Shown piece after piece: positions 25,657-34,713 of a DNA stretch of 64,000 nucleotides (within the stretch, counting starts at the first letter, position 1; every line of letters begins with the position of its first letter). Origin of the DNA: Methylomicrobium lacus_A (GTDB lineage Bacteria > Pseudomonadota > Gammaproteobacteria > Methylococcales > Methylomonadaceae); assembly GCF_041897535.1 (NCBI RefSeq), contig NZ_CP169217.1:1860001-1924000 (forward strand), given 5' to 3'. A model generated the notes under the pieces. That model saw nothing but the letters and a program-made list of their open reading frames with translations. It searched no databases and had not been told where the DNA came from. The translations under genes were made by a program, and so were the position numbers.

Positions 25657-26975
25657 GCCTCCAGAACGCTGATGTCGAGGCCGAGCCGTTTGACCAGGTC
25701 CTTGAATTCAGGAAACGAGGTGTTCACGTTCAGGCAATCCAGGATCGTGATCGGAGCGTTCGCGCGCAGGCCCGCGATCGAAAACGCCATCGCAATCCGG
25801 TGATCGCCATGCGATTCGACCGTGCCGCCGCCGATCGGATTGCCGCCCTGTATCACCATGCCGTCCGGAGTCGGCTCGGCATTGACGCCCAAAATCTTCA
25901 GACCGTCGGCCATCACCTGAATCCGGTCGGATTCCTTGACCCGGAGCTCCTCCGCGCCGGTCAGGCGGGTTTGCCCTTGCGCACAGGCCGCCGCCACGAA
26001 CAGCACCGGAAATTCATCGATCGCCAGCGGCACCAGTTCTTCAGGAATATCTATACCTTTCAATTGACTATATTGGACATGCAAATCGGCGACAGGTTCC
26101 CCGCCGACGACACGCTCGTTCAAAACTTCGATCTTAGCGCCCATCAATTTAAGTATGTCGATCACGCCGGTACGGGTCGGATTGATGCCGACATGCTTCA
26201 AGAGCAGATCGGAACCCGGCGCAATCGATGCACCGACCAGGAAAAACGCCGCCGAGGAAATGTCGCTCGGCACGTCGATTTCGCAGGCGGTCAGCTTGCC
26301 GTCGGCATTGATCGTGACCTTGTTGCCTTCTTTTTTGACCGGATAGCTGAAGCCTGACAACATCCGCTCGGTATGATCGCGGGTCGGCGCCGGTTCGGTG
26401 ACCGAAGTGTCCCCTTGAGCATACATGCCGGCCAACAGCAGGCAGGACTTGACCTGCGCGCTCGCCATCGGCATCGTATAGTCGATGCCCTGCAATTGTC
26501 CTGCCTTGCCGGTGATATATAACGGCGCGGTGCCTTTTTCGGTGGTCTTGATCTCCGCGCCCATCGTCTTCAGGGGCTCGGTCACCCGCTTCATCGGCCG
26601 GCCCGACAAGGATTTGTCGCCGGTCAGCACCGAATCGAACGCCTGCCCGGCCAGAAGGCCGCTGAGCAAGCGCATCGAGGTGCCCGAATTGCCGAGATAC
26701 AATGCTTTTGCCGGCGCTTTCAAACCATGTTTGCCGACGCCGTGGATCGTCAGCTCGCCGTTGACCGGGCCTTCGATCTTGACGCCCATGTCGCGGAAGG
26801 CCTGCAGGGTCGCCAACGCATCTTCCGCTTCGAGGAAGCCTTTCACATGGGTCACTCCCTCGGCCAGGGAGCCCAGCATGATCGAACGGTGCGAAACCGA
26901 TTTATCGCCCGGCACGCGCGCCTCGCCCTGTAAACTGCCGCCCGGATTGACTTTGAAAGTAATGGATTTGCTCAT
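25653..26975 (-). CDS. aroA: 3-phosphoshikimate 1-carboxyvinyltransferase (EPSP synthase)
   Basis: AroA transfers the enolpyruvyl group of PEP to shikimate 3-phosphate in the chorismate pathway. The 440-residue protein has PGDKSVSHRSIMLGSLAEG near the N-terminus, the GNSGTSMRLLSGLLAGQ substrate loop, and the C-terminal VKESDR and GDHRIAMAFSIAG motifs. In the first substrate loop the residue after GNSGT is Ser (GTSMR), where many enzymes have GTAMR. This fits the class II-like variants with lower glyphosate sensitivity, but that is inference. It starts 1 nt after the tyrA stop, and overlaps cmk by 4 nt. Confidence 0.96.
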   Translation of the reverse strand: MSKSITFKVNPGGSLQGEARVPGDKSVSHRSIMLGSLAEGVTHVKGFLEAEDALATLQAFRDMGVKIEGPVNGELTIHGVGKHGLKAPAKALYLGNSGTSMRLLSGLLAGQAFDSVLTGDKSLSGRPMKRVTEPLKTMGAEIKTTEKGTAPLYITGKAGQLQGIDYTMPMASAQVKSCLLLAGMYAQGDTSVTEPAPTRDHTERMLSGFSYPVKKEGNKVTINADGKLTACEIDVPSDISSAAFFLVGASIAPGSDLLLKHVGINPTRTGVIDILKLMGAKIEVLNERVVGGEPVADLHVQYSQLKGIDIPEELVPLAIDEFPVLFVAAACAQGQTRLTGAEELRVKESDRIQVMADGLKILGVNAEPTPDGMVIQGGNPIGGGTVESHGDHRIAMAFSIAGLRANAPITILDCLNVNTSFPEFKDLVKRLGLDISVLEA

Positions 26976-26976
26976 A

Positions 26977-27852
26977 TTAATTTTCTAACTGGTCTAAAAA
27001 GCGTTGCCGTGCATTTTTGGCATACGAGAAGGTTTCAAAAAGGCGCCGGCCGTCGTTGTCCGCCAGCAGTTGTTCAATCTTGTCCAATTCTGTCTTCAGC
27101 TGATGCAGCAGCGGGATCAGCTGGTCTTTGTTCGCGGTACAGATGTCCCGCCACATGGTCGGGTCGCTCGAAGCAATCCGGGTGAAATCGCGAAAACCGC
27201 CCGCCGCGTATTTGAAGATCTCGCACTGCTCGTCTTGCCGGCCGAGCATGTCGACCAGCGCGAACGCGAGCAGATGCGGCAAATGGCTGGTCGCAGCCAG
27301 CACCGCGTCGTGATGCTCCGCGCTCATCACCGACACCAGCGAACCGATGCGCTCCCAAAAAATTTGAATTTTGTTCAACGCGGCAGGTTCGGTATGTTCG
27401 AGCGGGGTGATGATCAGACGCCGGCGCAGGAACAAGTCGGGCAGCGCGGCTTCGACGCCGCTGTTTTCGGCACCCGCAATCGGATGCGCGGGCACCAGAT
27501 TGACCGGCACGACACCGAACACCCGCTCTGCCGCCGCGATCACATTGCTCTTGGTACTGCCGACGTCGCTGTAGACACAAGCATTCGACCAGTACGGTTT
27601 CAGCAGCGCGAAGACCGATTCGACCGCGCCGACCGGCACCGCGACCACGACCGCATCCGTGCCTTCGAGAGCCGGCACGATATCGAGAAAGTACTCGTCG
27701 ATGACGCCCAGGCGTTTCGCGGTTTCGAGGTTCTGCCGCTCCTGTTCGCGGCCATAGCCGACGATGCTGGCGGCCAGTCCGCGGCTCCGCGCCGCGCGCG
27801 CGATCGACCCCCCGATCAGGCCGACGCCGATGATGCAGAGGCGGTTAAACAT
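26977..27852 (-). CDS. tyrA: Prephenate/arogenate dehydrogenase
   Basis: The 291-residue NAD(P)-dependent enzyme makes 4-hydroxyphenylpyruvate (or tyrosine from arogenate). The Rossmann motif GVGLIGGSIARA is at about 8-19. VPAHPIAGAENSG contains the catalytic-site His region, followed by the SHLPHLLAFALVD helix. There is no fused chorismate mutase and no ACT domain, unlike E. coli TyrA, as expected when pheA carries the mutase. It lies 5 nt after hisC and 1 nt before aroA. Confidence 0.94.
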   Translation of the reverse strand: MFNRLCIIGVGLIGGSIARAARSRGLAASIVGYGREQERQNLETAKRLGVIDEYFLDIVPALEGTDAVVVAVPVGAVESVFALLKPYWSNACVYSDVGSTKSNVIAAAERVFGVVPVNLVPAHPIAGAENSGVEAALPDLFLRRRLIITPLEHTEPAALNKIQIFWERIGSLVSVMSAEHHDAVLAATSHLPHLLAFALVDMLGRQDEQCEIFKYAAGGFRDFTRIASSDPTMWRDICTANKDQLIPLLHQLKTELDKIEQLLADNDGRRLFETFSYAKNARQRFLDQLEN

Positions 27853-27857
27853 CAGGA

Positions 27858-28970
27858 TCAGGCATTATTCAAGCACTCGGTCAGCGCCTGCAAGAACAGG
27901 TTGTTTTCTTCCGGGGTGCCGATGCTGACGCGGAGGTGATTCGGCATCTCGTAATTCGCGACCGGGCGCACGATCACGCCTTTGCGGAGCAATGCCGCAT
28001 AGACGGGCGCGGCAGGCTCGCTCAGGTCGACCGAAACGAAATTGCCGGCCGACGGAATCCAGCCAAGGCCGAGGTTCTTGAAGCCTTCGGTCAGCTGCTT
28101 CATGCCGAGCGCATTGTTTTTGATCGTATTTTGCAGATGCTCGCTGTCGTCGAGCGCGGCTTCGGCGGCGGCCAGGGCCAGCGAGTTGTTATTGAACGGT
28201 TGTCTGACCCGATTCAGGATATCGGCCATTTCAGGACTCGATAAACAATAACCGATGCGCAGTCCGGCCAGACCGTAAGCCTTCGAAAAGGTGCGCGCAA
28301 TTACCAGGTTCGGGCATTGCCCCAGCCAGGCTATCGCATCCTGCTCGCCCTTGCGCTGCACGAATTCGTAATAGGCCTCATCGAGCACGCAGATGCAGGT
28401 TGCTGGCAGCGATTTGATGAAGTCTTCCAGAGATGACTGCGGCAGCAAGGTTCCGGTCGGATTGTTCGGATTCGCGATGAACACCACCCGCGTCTCCGCA
28501 TTCACCCGCTCCCGGATCGCCTGCAAATCGTGCCCGTAATTCACCGCCGGCGCGACGACCGACTTGGCGCCGACGGCCTGGGTCACGATCGGATAGACCG
28601 CGAAGGCATGCTGGGAGAAAACCGCATTCAGGCCGGGCGCCAGAAATGCCCGCGCAACCAACTCCAATATTTCGTTCGAACCGTTGCCGAGCGTGATTTG
28701 CGCCGGGTCGACAGCGTATTTTTTCGCCAACGCCTTTTTTAAACTGAAACCGCTGCCGTCCGGATACAACGCCAATTCCGACAACGTCTTTCGCATTGCG
28801 GCCAGCGCTTTCGTGCTCGGCCCCAACGGATTCTCGTTCGATGCGAGCTTGATCACACGTTCAAGCCCTAACTCCCGCTGCAATTCTTCGATCGGTTTGC
28901 CGGGCACGTAAGGAACCAGTTGTTGAACGCCGGCAACGGCAAGTTGGGAAATGGATCGCGCAGTGGTCAT
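27858..28970 (-). CDS. hisC: Histidinol-phosphate/aromatic aminotransferase
   Basis: The 370-residue class I/II PLP aminotransferase has LASNENPLGPS at its N-terminus, the GNGSNEILELVARAFL cofactor-binding block, the NPNNPTGT motif and the Schiff-base Lys in RTFSKAYGLAGLRIGY. In this gene neighbourhood it is usually the HisC2-type enzyme, acting on imidazoleacetol phosphate and probably also on phenylpyruvate and hydroxyphenylpyruvate. It lies between pheA and tyrA. Confidence 0.93.
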   Translation of the reverse strand: MTTARSISQLAVAGVQQLVPYVPGKPIEELQRELGLERVIKLASNENPLGPSTKALAAMRKTLSELALYPDGSGFSLKKALAKKYAVDPAQITLGNGSNEILELVARAFLAPGLNAVFSQHAFAVYPIVTQAVGAKSVVAPAVNYGHDLQAIRERVNAETRVVFIANPNNPTGTLLPQSSLEDFIKSLPATCICVLDEAYYEFVQRKGEQDAIAWLGQCPNLVIARTFSKAYGLAGLRIGYCLSSPEMADILNRVRQPFNNNSLALAAAEAALDDSEHLQNTIKNNALGMKQLTEGFKNLGLGWIPSAGNFVSVDLSEPAAPVYAALLRKGVIVRPVANYEMPNHLRVSIGTPEENNLFLQALTECLNNA

Positions 28971-29009
28971 AAGGTCTCGTCGTCTGGTCGCGGCACTCGG
29001 CCGAAAAAA

Positions 29010-30095
29010 TCAAAGCACGGCCTTCGGATAGGAGCCGAGCAGTTTGAGCATGTTCACATTGGCTTTCAACAGGTCCAGCGCTTCGGCGACCTGCGGATCT
29101 TCGCTATGACCGTCGATGTCGATGAAAAACACATATTCCCACAAGCCCTGACGAGACGGGCGCGATTCGATATTGACCATGCCGATGCCGAATTTCGCAA
29201 ACGACTCCAGCGCCCGGTACAGCGCCCCCGGCTGGTTGCCGGTCGAAAACACCAATGACGTTTTATCCTTGCCGGTCGGCGAGGAATCCTGCTTGCCGAT
29301 CACGATGAAGCGTGTCGTATTGTTCGCCTGGTCCTCGATATTGGTTTCGAGCACCGGCAGTTGATAGACTTCGGCCGCCGCCAACCCCGCGATCGCCGCG
29401 GTCTGCTTATTCAGCGACGCCATCCGCGCGGCCTCCGCATTACTGCTGACCGCGGTTATCTTCACCTGCGGCAGATGCGTGTCGAGCCACTTTCTGCACT
29501 GCGCCAGCGACTGCTGGTGCGAAAAAATTTCGGTAATCCCGGCCAGCGACTCGGCATGTCCCATCAGGTTTTGATGCACGCGAATCTCGACCTCGCCACA
29601 GATTTTCAACGGCGAGGTCAGAAAGCGGTCCAGCGTATGATTGATCACGCCTTCGGTCGAATTTTCGACCGGCACCACGCCGAAATGGCACTTGCCCAGT
29701 TCGACCGCGTTGAACACATCGCCGATCGCCGCGACCGGCAGCGTATTCACCGAGGAGCCGAAATGCTTGAACACAGCCTGCTGCGAAAACGTGCCTTCGG
29801 GCCCCAAAAAAGCCACTTCGAGCGGTTTTTCGAGCGCGAGGCAGGCCGACATCAACTCGCGGAAAAAGCGCATCGCGGTATGATCCGGCAGCGGCCCCTG
29901 ATTCAATTCCTTGATCCGCCGCAATACCAACGCTTCGCGATCGGGCCGATAAAACGTGCCCTGCTCGCCTTCGGCGATCTTGGTCTTCGCGACCTCCTCA
30001 GCGCACAGCGCGCGCCGGTTGATCAGTTGCAGAATTTCCGCATCGATCTGATCGATCTCGGTTCTGATTTCCGCAAGAGGTCTGACAGACGACAT
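29010..30095 (-). CDS. pheA: Bifunctional chorismate mutase/prephenate dehydratase (P-protein)
   Basis: The 361-residue protein joins three parts. The first is an AroQ-type chorismate mutase (about 1-90, EIRTEIDQIDAEILQLINRR). The second is prephenate dehydratase (about 93-270, with FLGPEGTFSQQA, VVPVENSTEGVI and the catalytic NTTRF motif). The third is a C-terminal ACT domain (about 285-355, with PGALYRAL and the ESRP motif) for phenylalanine feedback. It converts chorismate to phenylpyruvate. It sits 28 nt after serC. Confidence 0.97.
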   Translation of the reverse strand: MSSVRPLAEIRTEIDQIDAEILQLINRRALCAEEVAKTKIAEGEQGTFYRPDREALVLRRIKELNQGPLPDHTAMRFFRELMSACLALEKPLEVAFLGPEGTFSQQAVFKHFGSSVNTLPVAAIGDVFNAVELGKCHFGVVPVENSTEGVINHTLDRFLTSPLKICGEVEIRVHQNLMGHAESLAGITEIFSHQQSLAQCRKWLDTHLPQVKITAVSSNAEAARMASLNKQTAAIAGLAAAEVYQLPVLETNIEDQANNTTRFIVIGKQDSSPTGKDKTSLVFSTGNQPGALYRALESFAKFGIGMVNIESRPSRQGLWEYVFFIDIDGHSEDPQVAEALDLLKANVNMLKLLGSYPKAVL

Positions 30096-30123
30096 AGGGG
30101 CTCCCTCCGGCTTCGACCCGAGC

Positions 30124-31203
30124 TTAGTGCGTTCTTTCGAATTCGGCCATGAACTCGCACAGGGCCTTCACGCCGGCTTCAGGCATCGCGTTGTAGATGC
30201 TCGCGCGCATGCCGCCGACCGAGCGGTGACCTTTCAGTTCGAACAGGCCGTTCGCTTCCGCCGCCGCCAGGAAAGGCTTGTCGAGCGCCTGATCCTTCAG
30301 GATGAACGGCACGTTCATCCGCGAGCGGTAAGGCACATCGACAGGGTTGCTATATAAGGACGACTTATCGACCAGATCGTACAACAGCGCGCTCTTCGCG
30401 ATATTGCGCTGCTCGATCGCGGCGACTCCGCCCTGCGCCTTCAGCCATTTCAGCACCAGGCCGACCAGATACCAGTTGTAGGTCGCCGGCGTATTCAGCA
30501 TCGAGCCGTTCTTGGCCTGAACAGCATAATTGAACACTTCCGGCGTGGTTTTCGGTGCATGACCGATCAGGTCGTCGCGCACGATCACGACCGTGACGCC
30601 CGCAGGCCCCATGTTCTTTTGCGTGCCTGCATAGATGATGCCGAATTGGCTCACATCGACCGGGCGCGACAGGATGTTCGACGACATGTCGGACACCAGG
30701 GTCAGCCCTTTGCTGTCGGGAATCGATTGAAATTCGACGCCGTGGATCGTTTCGTTCGAGGTATAGTGCAGATAAGCCGCATCCTGATCGATGGCCCAGC
30801 CGGCCACGTCCGGAATCGTCGTGAACTTGGATGCCTCGGAATTCGCGCTCAGCACCACCTCGCAATAATTGCCCGCGTCCTTGATCGCCTTTTCCGACCA
30901 GGCGCCGGTGTTCACATAGCAGGCCTTGGTCTTGCCTTGCAGAATGTTTTGCGGAATCATCGAAAACTGCGCGGTCGCGCCGCCTTGCAGGAATAGCACC
31001 TTGTAGTTTTCAGGAATCGCCATCAATGCGCGCAGATCCTGCTCCAGTTCTTCGGCGATGATCGAGAAAAACTTGCCGCGATGGCTCATTTCCATCACCG
31101 ACATGCCGCTGTCCCGCCATTCGAGCAGTTCATCACGGACTTGTTTGAGCACTTCTTCGGGGAATGCCGAGGGGCCGGCGCTAAAATTATAAACACGTGA
31201 CAT
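30124..31203 (-). CDS. serC: Phosphoserine aminotransferase
   Basis: SerC makes 3-phosphoserine from 3-phosphohydroxypyruvate, and serves in PLP synthesis in many bacteria. The 359-residue protein begins MSRVYNFSAGPSAFPEEVL. It has QGGATAQFSMIPQN and the PLP-lysine in IIYAGTQKNMGPAG. ATG 31203 lies 2 nt after the gyrA stop; a GTG two codons upstream (31209) would overlap it. Length and motifs are standard. Confidence 0.97.
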   Translation of the reverse strand: MSRVYNFSAGPSAFPEEVLKQVRDELLEWRDSGMSVMEMSHRGKFFSIIAEELEQDLRALMAIPENYKVLFLQGGATAQFSMIPQNILQGKTKACYVNTGAWSEKAIKDAGNYCEVVLSANSEASKFTTIPDVAGWAIDQDAAYLHYTSNETIHGVEFQSIPDSKGLTLVSDMSSNILSRPVDVSQFGIIYAGTQKNMGPAGVTVVIVRDDLIGHAPKTTPEVFNYAVQAKNGSMLNTPATYNWYLVGLVLKWLKAQGGVAAIEQRNIAKSALLYDLVDKSSLYSNPVDVPYRSRMNVPFILKDQALDKPFLAAAEANGLFELKGHRSVGGMRASIYNAMPEAGVKALCEFMAEFERTH

Positions 31204-31205
31204 GA

Positions 31206-33854
31206 TCACTCTTCTCCTGATTCCAGTTCGCTGTCTGTATCGTCCGCATCCTGATCCGATGCAGTCTCTTGTTCATTGCTGTCTTGTTCGCCGACACCTT
31301 CATCGAAGTTTTCATCGTCGTCCTCGCCGGCCAGGCCTTCGATCCGATCGACGCCGATCACCTTTTCCTTTTTGTCCAGACGGATGATCGTGACGCCCTG
31401 GGTATTGCGGCCGACGACCGAGATGCCGTCCACCGGCGTCCGCACCAGGGTGCCGCCGTCGGTGATCAGCATAATCTCGTCATGCTCGTTGACCAGCACC
31501 GCGCCGACCACCGCGCCGTTGCGCTCCGAGGTCTGGATCGCGATCACGCCTTGGCCGCCGCGATTATGGCAAGGGAACTCCTCAAGCCGGGTGCGCTTGC
31601 CGTAACCGTTTTCGGTGATGTTCAAGACCGTGCCTTCGGTGCCGATGATCAGCGAAATGACCTCCTGACCTTCCGCGAGGCGCATGCCGCGCACGCCGGC
31701 CGCGTTGCGGCCCATCGGCCTGACGTCGGTCTCGTTGAAACAGACCGCCTTGCCGTCGCTGCTGAACAGTAAAACATTCTGACTGCCGTCGGTGATCGCG
31801 ACACCGACCAAGCGATCGCCTTCCTGCAAATCGACCGCGATCTTGCCGCCGCTACGCTGGCGCTCGAATTCGGTCAACGGCGTCTTCTTGACCGTGCCTT
31901 GCGAGGTCGCCATGAAAATGTATTTATTTTCGCTGAATTCCTGGACCGGCAGCATCGCATTGATCTTTTCGCCCTGCTCCAGCGGCAACAGATTCACGAA
32001 CGGCTTGCCGCGCGAGGTGCGGCTGGCGATCGGCAATTGATATACCCTGAGCCAGTAGGCCTTGCCGAGCGAGGAGAAACACAGAATCGTATCGTGGCTG
32101 TTCGCGACGATCAGCTTGTCGACGAAATCCTCTTCCTTGGTCGCGGTCGCCATCTTGCCGCGGCCGCCGCGTCGCTGCGCCTTGTAGTCGCTGAGCGGCT
32201 GCGCCTTCACATAGCCTTCGTGCGACATCGTGACCACCATGTCTTCCTCGGTGATCAGATCCTCGTCGGACAAATCCAGGCGGTCCTGAATGATTTCGGT
32301 GCGGCGCTCGTCGCTGTAATTGTTCAGAATCTCGACCAACTCTTCACGCACGACTTCCATCAGGCGAATGTCGCTGCCCAGGATTTCGAGGTATTCGTCG
32401 ATCAGTCTCAGCAATTCCTTGTATTCGTCGACGATCTTGTCCTGTTCGAGCCCGGTCAGACGATGCAGACGCAGTTCCAGAATCGCCTGCGCCTGCGTCT
32501 CGGAGAGACGGTACATGCCGCCGACGATGCCGAACTCGGGAGGCAAGTCTTCCGGCCGCGAACGGTCGGAGTCGGCGCGGTCGAGCAGGGATGCGACCAG
32601 GCCGGTATTCCAGGTTCTGGCCAACAATCCTTCCCGCGCCACCGCCGGGCTCGCCGAGCTCTTGATCAGTTCGATCATCTCGTCGATGTTCGCCAACGCG
32701 ATCGCGAGACCTTCTAGGATATGCGCCCGCTCTCTGGCCTTGCGCAGGTTGTAGACGGTCCGGCGCGTGACGATCTCGCGGCGGTGATCGATGAACGCGC
32801 TCAGAATCTCTTTCAGGTTCAGACAGTGCGGGCGGCCGTCGAGCAGCGCGACCATGTTGATCCCGAACACGGTCTGGAACTGGGTCTGCTTGTACAGATT
32901 GTTCAATACGACTTCGGGCATCTCGCCGCGGCGCAGCTCGATCACCAGGCGCATGCCGTCCTTGTCGGACTCGTCGCGGATCGCGGAAATGCCTTCGATC
33001 TTGCCTTCCTTGACCAGCTCCGCAATCTTGATCTGTAAATTCGCCTTGTTGACCTGATACGGCAATTCGGTCGCGATGATCGCCTGCCGGCTGCTGTCGC
33101 CGATGTCTTCGAAATGGCAGCGCGCGCGCAGATAAATCTTGCCGCGGCCGGTCGTGTAGGCACTGTAAATGCCGGAGGCGCCGTTGATGATGCCGGCGGT
33201 CGGGAAATCCGGCCCCGGCAGGTGATCCATCAGTTCGCGGATCGTGGCTTCGGGATTGTCGATCAACGCCAGGCAGGCGCCGATCACTTCGTTCAGATTG
33301 TGCGGCGGGATATTGGTCGCCATGCCGACCGCGATCCCGGACGAACCGTTGATCAAGAGGGTCGGTATCCGTGTCGGCAGCACTCTCGGCTCGGACTCGG
33401 ACTCGTCGTAGTTCGGAATGAAATCGACCGTTTCCTTGTCTAAATCGGCGAGCAATTCATGCGAAATCTTCGCCATCCGCACTTCGGTATAACGCATCGC
33501 GGCGGGGGAGTCGCCGTCGACCGAGCCGAAGTTGCCCTGGCCGTCGATCAGCATGTAGCGCATCGAAAACGGCTGCGCCATTCGCACGATCGTGTCATAG
33601 ACCGCGGTGTCGCCGTGCGGGTGGTATTTACCGATCACGTCACCGACGACGCGGGCGGACTTTTTATAAGGCTTGTTCCAGTCGTTGCCGAGCTCGCTCA
33701 TCGCATACAACACGCGGCGGTGCACCGGCTTCAGGCCGTCCCTGACATCCGGCAAGGCGCGCCCGACGATCACGCTCATCGCGTAATCGAGATAGGACTG
33801 CCGCATCTCGTCTTCAAGATTTACAGGAATGATTTCTTTCGCGTAGTTTGACAT
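31206..33854 (-). CDS. gyrA: DNA gyrase subunit A
   Basis: GyrA is the DNA-cleaving subunit of gyrase (A2B2), which introduces negative supercoils. The 882-residue protein has the active-site Tyr in AAMRYTE (near 122) and the GyrA-box-type QRRGGRG near 560. Six beta-pinwheel blades follow, and then a very acidic tail of about 40 residues (runs such as GEDDDENFDE and DADDTDSELE). In the quinolone-resistance region the position equal to E. coli Ser83 is Thr (HGDTAVYD), with Asp87 kept. I start at ATG 33854, matching the E. coli alignment; a GTG lies two codons upstream. It heads the serC-pheA-hisC-tyrA-aroA-cmk block. Confidence 0.97.
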   Translation of the reverse strand: MSNYAKEIIPVNLEDEMRQSYLDYAMSVIVGRALPDVRDGLKPVHRRVLYAMSELGNDWNKPYKKSARVVGDVIGKYHPHGDTAVYDTIVRMAQPFSMRYMLIDGQGNFGSVDGDSPAAMRYTEVRMAKISHELLADLDKETVDFIPNYDESESEPRVLPTRIPTLLINGSSGIAVGMATNIPPHNLNEVIGACLALIDNPEATIRELMDHLPGPDFPTAGIINGASGIYSAYTTGRGKIYLRARCHFEDIGDSSRQAIIATELPYQVNKANLQIKIAELVKEGKIEGISAIRDESDKDGMRLVIELRRGEMPEVVLNNLYKQTQFQTVFGINMVALLDGRPHCLNLKEILSAFIDHRREIVTRRTVYNLRKARERAHILEGLAIALANIDEMIELIKSSASPAVAREGLLARTWNTGLVASLLDRADSDRSRPEDLPPEFGIVGGMYRLSETQAQAILELRLHRLTGLEQDKIVDEYKELLRLIDEYLEILGSDIRLMEVVREELVEILNNYSDERRTEIIQDRLDLSDEDLITEEDMVVTMSHEGYVKAQPLSDYKAQRRGGRGKMATATKEEDFVDKLIVANSHDTILCFSSLGKAYWLRVYQLPIASRTSRGKPFVNLLPLEQGEKINAMLPVQEFSENKYIFMATSQGTVKKTPLTEFERQRSGGKIAVDLQEGDRLVGVAITDGSQNVLLFSSDGKAVCFNETDVRPMGRNAAGVRGMRLAEGQEVISLIIGTEGTVLNITENGYGKRTRLEEFPCHNRGGQGVIAIQTSERNGAVVGAVLVNEHDEIMLITDGGTLVRTPVDGISVVGRNTQGVTIIRLDKKEKVIGVDRIEGLAGEDDDENFDEGVGEQDSNEQETASDQDADDTDSELESGEE

Positions 33855-33984
33855 GGCCACTTCATTCTAAGCAAAGCCGCTACGCTGTTTGCGCTGACCG
33901 GCCCTGCTGGTTCCTACATTCCTTCCCAGACACGCCGGCGATGTGCTGCGGAAAGATCAGGTTGAATCGGTAATTAACCCGCGC

Positions 33985-34014
33985 ATTGTAGCAAATTTCG
34001 CTTAGTTCGTCGAA
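33985..34014 (-). promoter_or_regulatory. Probable promoter of gyrA
   Basis: On the minus strand TTCGAC (34009-34014) and TACAAT (33985-33990) are 18 nt apart, giving a leader of about 125 nt before the gyrA start. Such a leader is common for gyrase genes controlled by supercoiling. Confidence 0.5.
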
Positions 34015-34135
34015 GTTTGTAAGTAGCCTAAAACAGAAGGTCGGCAAGTCCAGAATGCTTGGGATGAGCCGCCGGTTGCATCCATTGTGCGCCGCTGTTA
34101 AATTGGCGCAAATGCACCAAGGTGGAGAAAACGAC

Positions 34136-34696
34136 ATGTCCTATCCCGCTGCAACTCTTCCCGAACCCATCTTGACCCCGGAAGCCTATTTGCTGGGGGA
34201 AAACGATAATCCCGGCGGCGTACGCCATGAGTACGTCAATGGATTGATCTATGCGATGGCGGGCGCAAGCCGCAACCACAATCGCACTAGCGGCCGGATG
34301 TACGCTCGATTGCTACAGCATTTGCAAGGCACGTCTTGCGAACCGTTCCAATCGGACATGAAGGTAAAAGTGCAAAACGGCGACGACGTGCGCTTTTACT
34401 ATCCGGACGTGCAGGTGACTTGCGCCGAGGAGACAGACCGTTATTTTAACGAGCATCCCTGTTTGATCGTCGAAGTGCTGTCCGAGGCCACCCAGCGCCA
34501 GGATAGAACCGAAAAACGTCTCGCCTATCAGACGCTTCCGAGCCTACTCGAATTTGTACTGCTGTCACAGGATTCGCCGTATCTGGAACTTTACCGCCGC
34601 CGCACCCAGTGGCAGCGGGAATGTTACGTCGGCACGCAGGAAGTCACGCTGGAATCGGTTGGCTTGACTTTGGCGGTGGAAGAGCTTTACCCATGA
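34136..34696 (+). CDS. Uma2 family (DUF820) endonuclease-fold protein
   Basis: The 186-residue protein has the Uma2 pattern, a PD-(D/E)xK-like fold. It includes HEYVNGLIYAMAGASRNHNR, YYPDVQVTC (acidic residue) and CLIVEVLSEATQRQDR, then KRLAYQTLPSLLEFVLL. The function is unknown; the fold suggests nucleic acid cleavage. ATG 34136 is preceded by GGTGGAG; the frame stays open to 34055 without a family match. A second, diverged family member lies at 36081-36677. Confidence 0.82.
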   Translation: MSYPAATLPEPILTPEAYLLGENDNPGGVRHEYVNGLIYAMAGASRNHNRTSGRMYARLLQHLQGTSCEPFQSDMKVKVQNGDDVRFYYPDVQVTCAEETDRYFNEHPCLIVEVLSEATQRQDRTEKRLAYQTLPSLLEFVLLSQDSPYLELYRRRTQWQRECYVGTQEVTLESVGLTLAVEELYP

Positions 34697-34713
34697 CGTA
34701 CCAGTGCGTTTCT

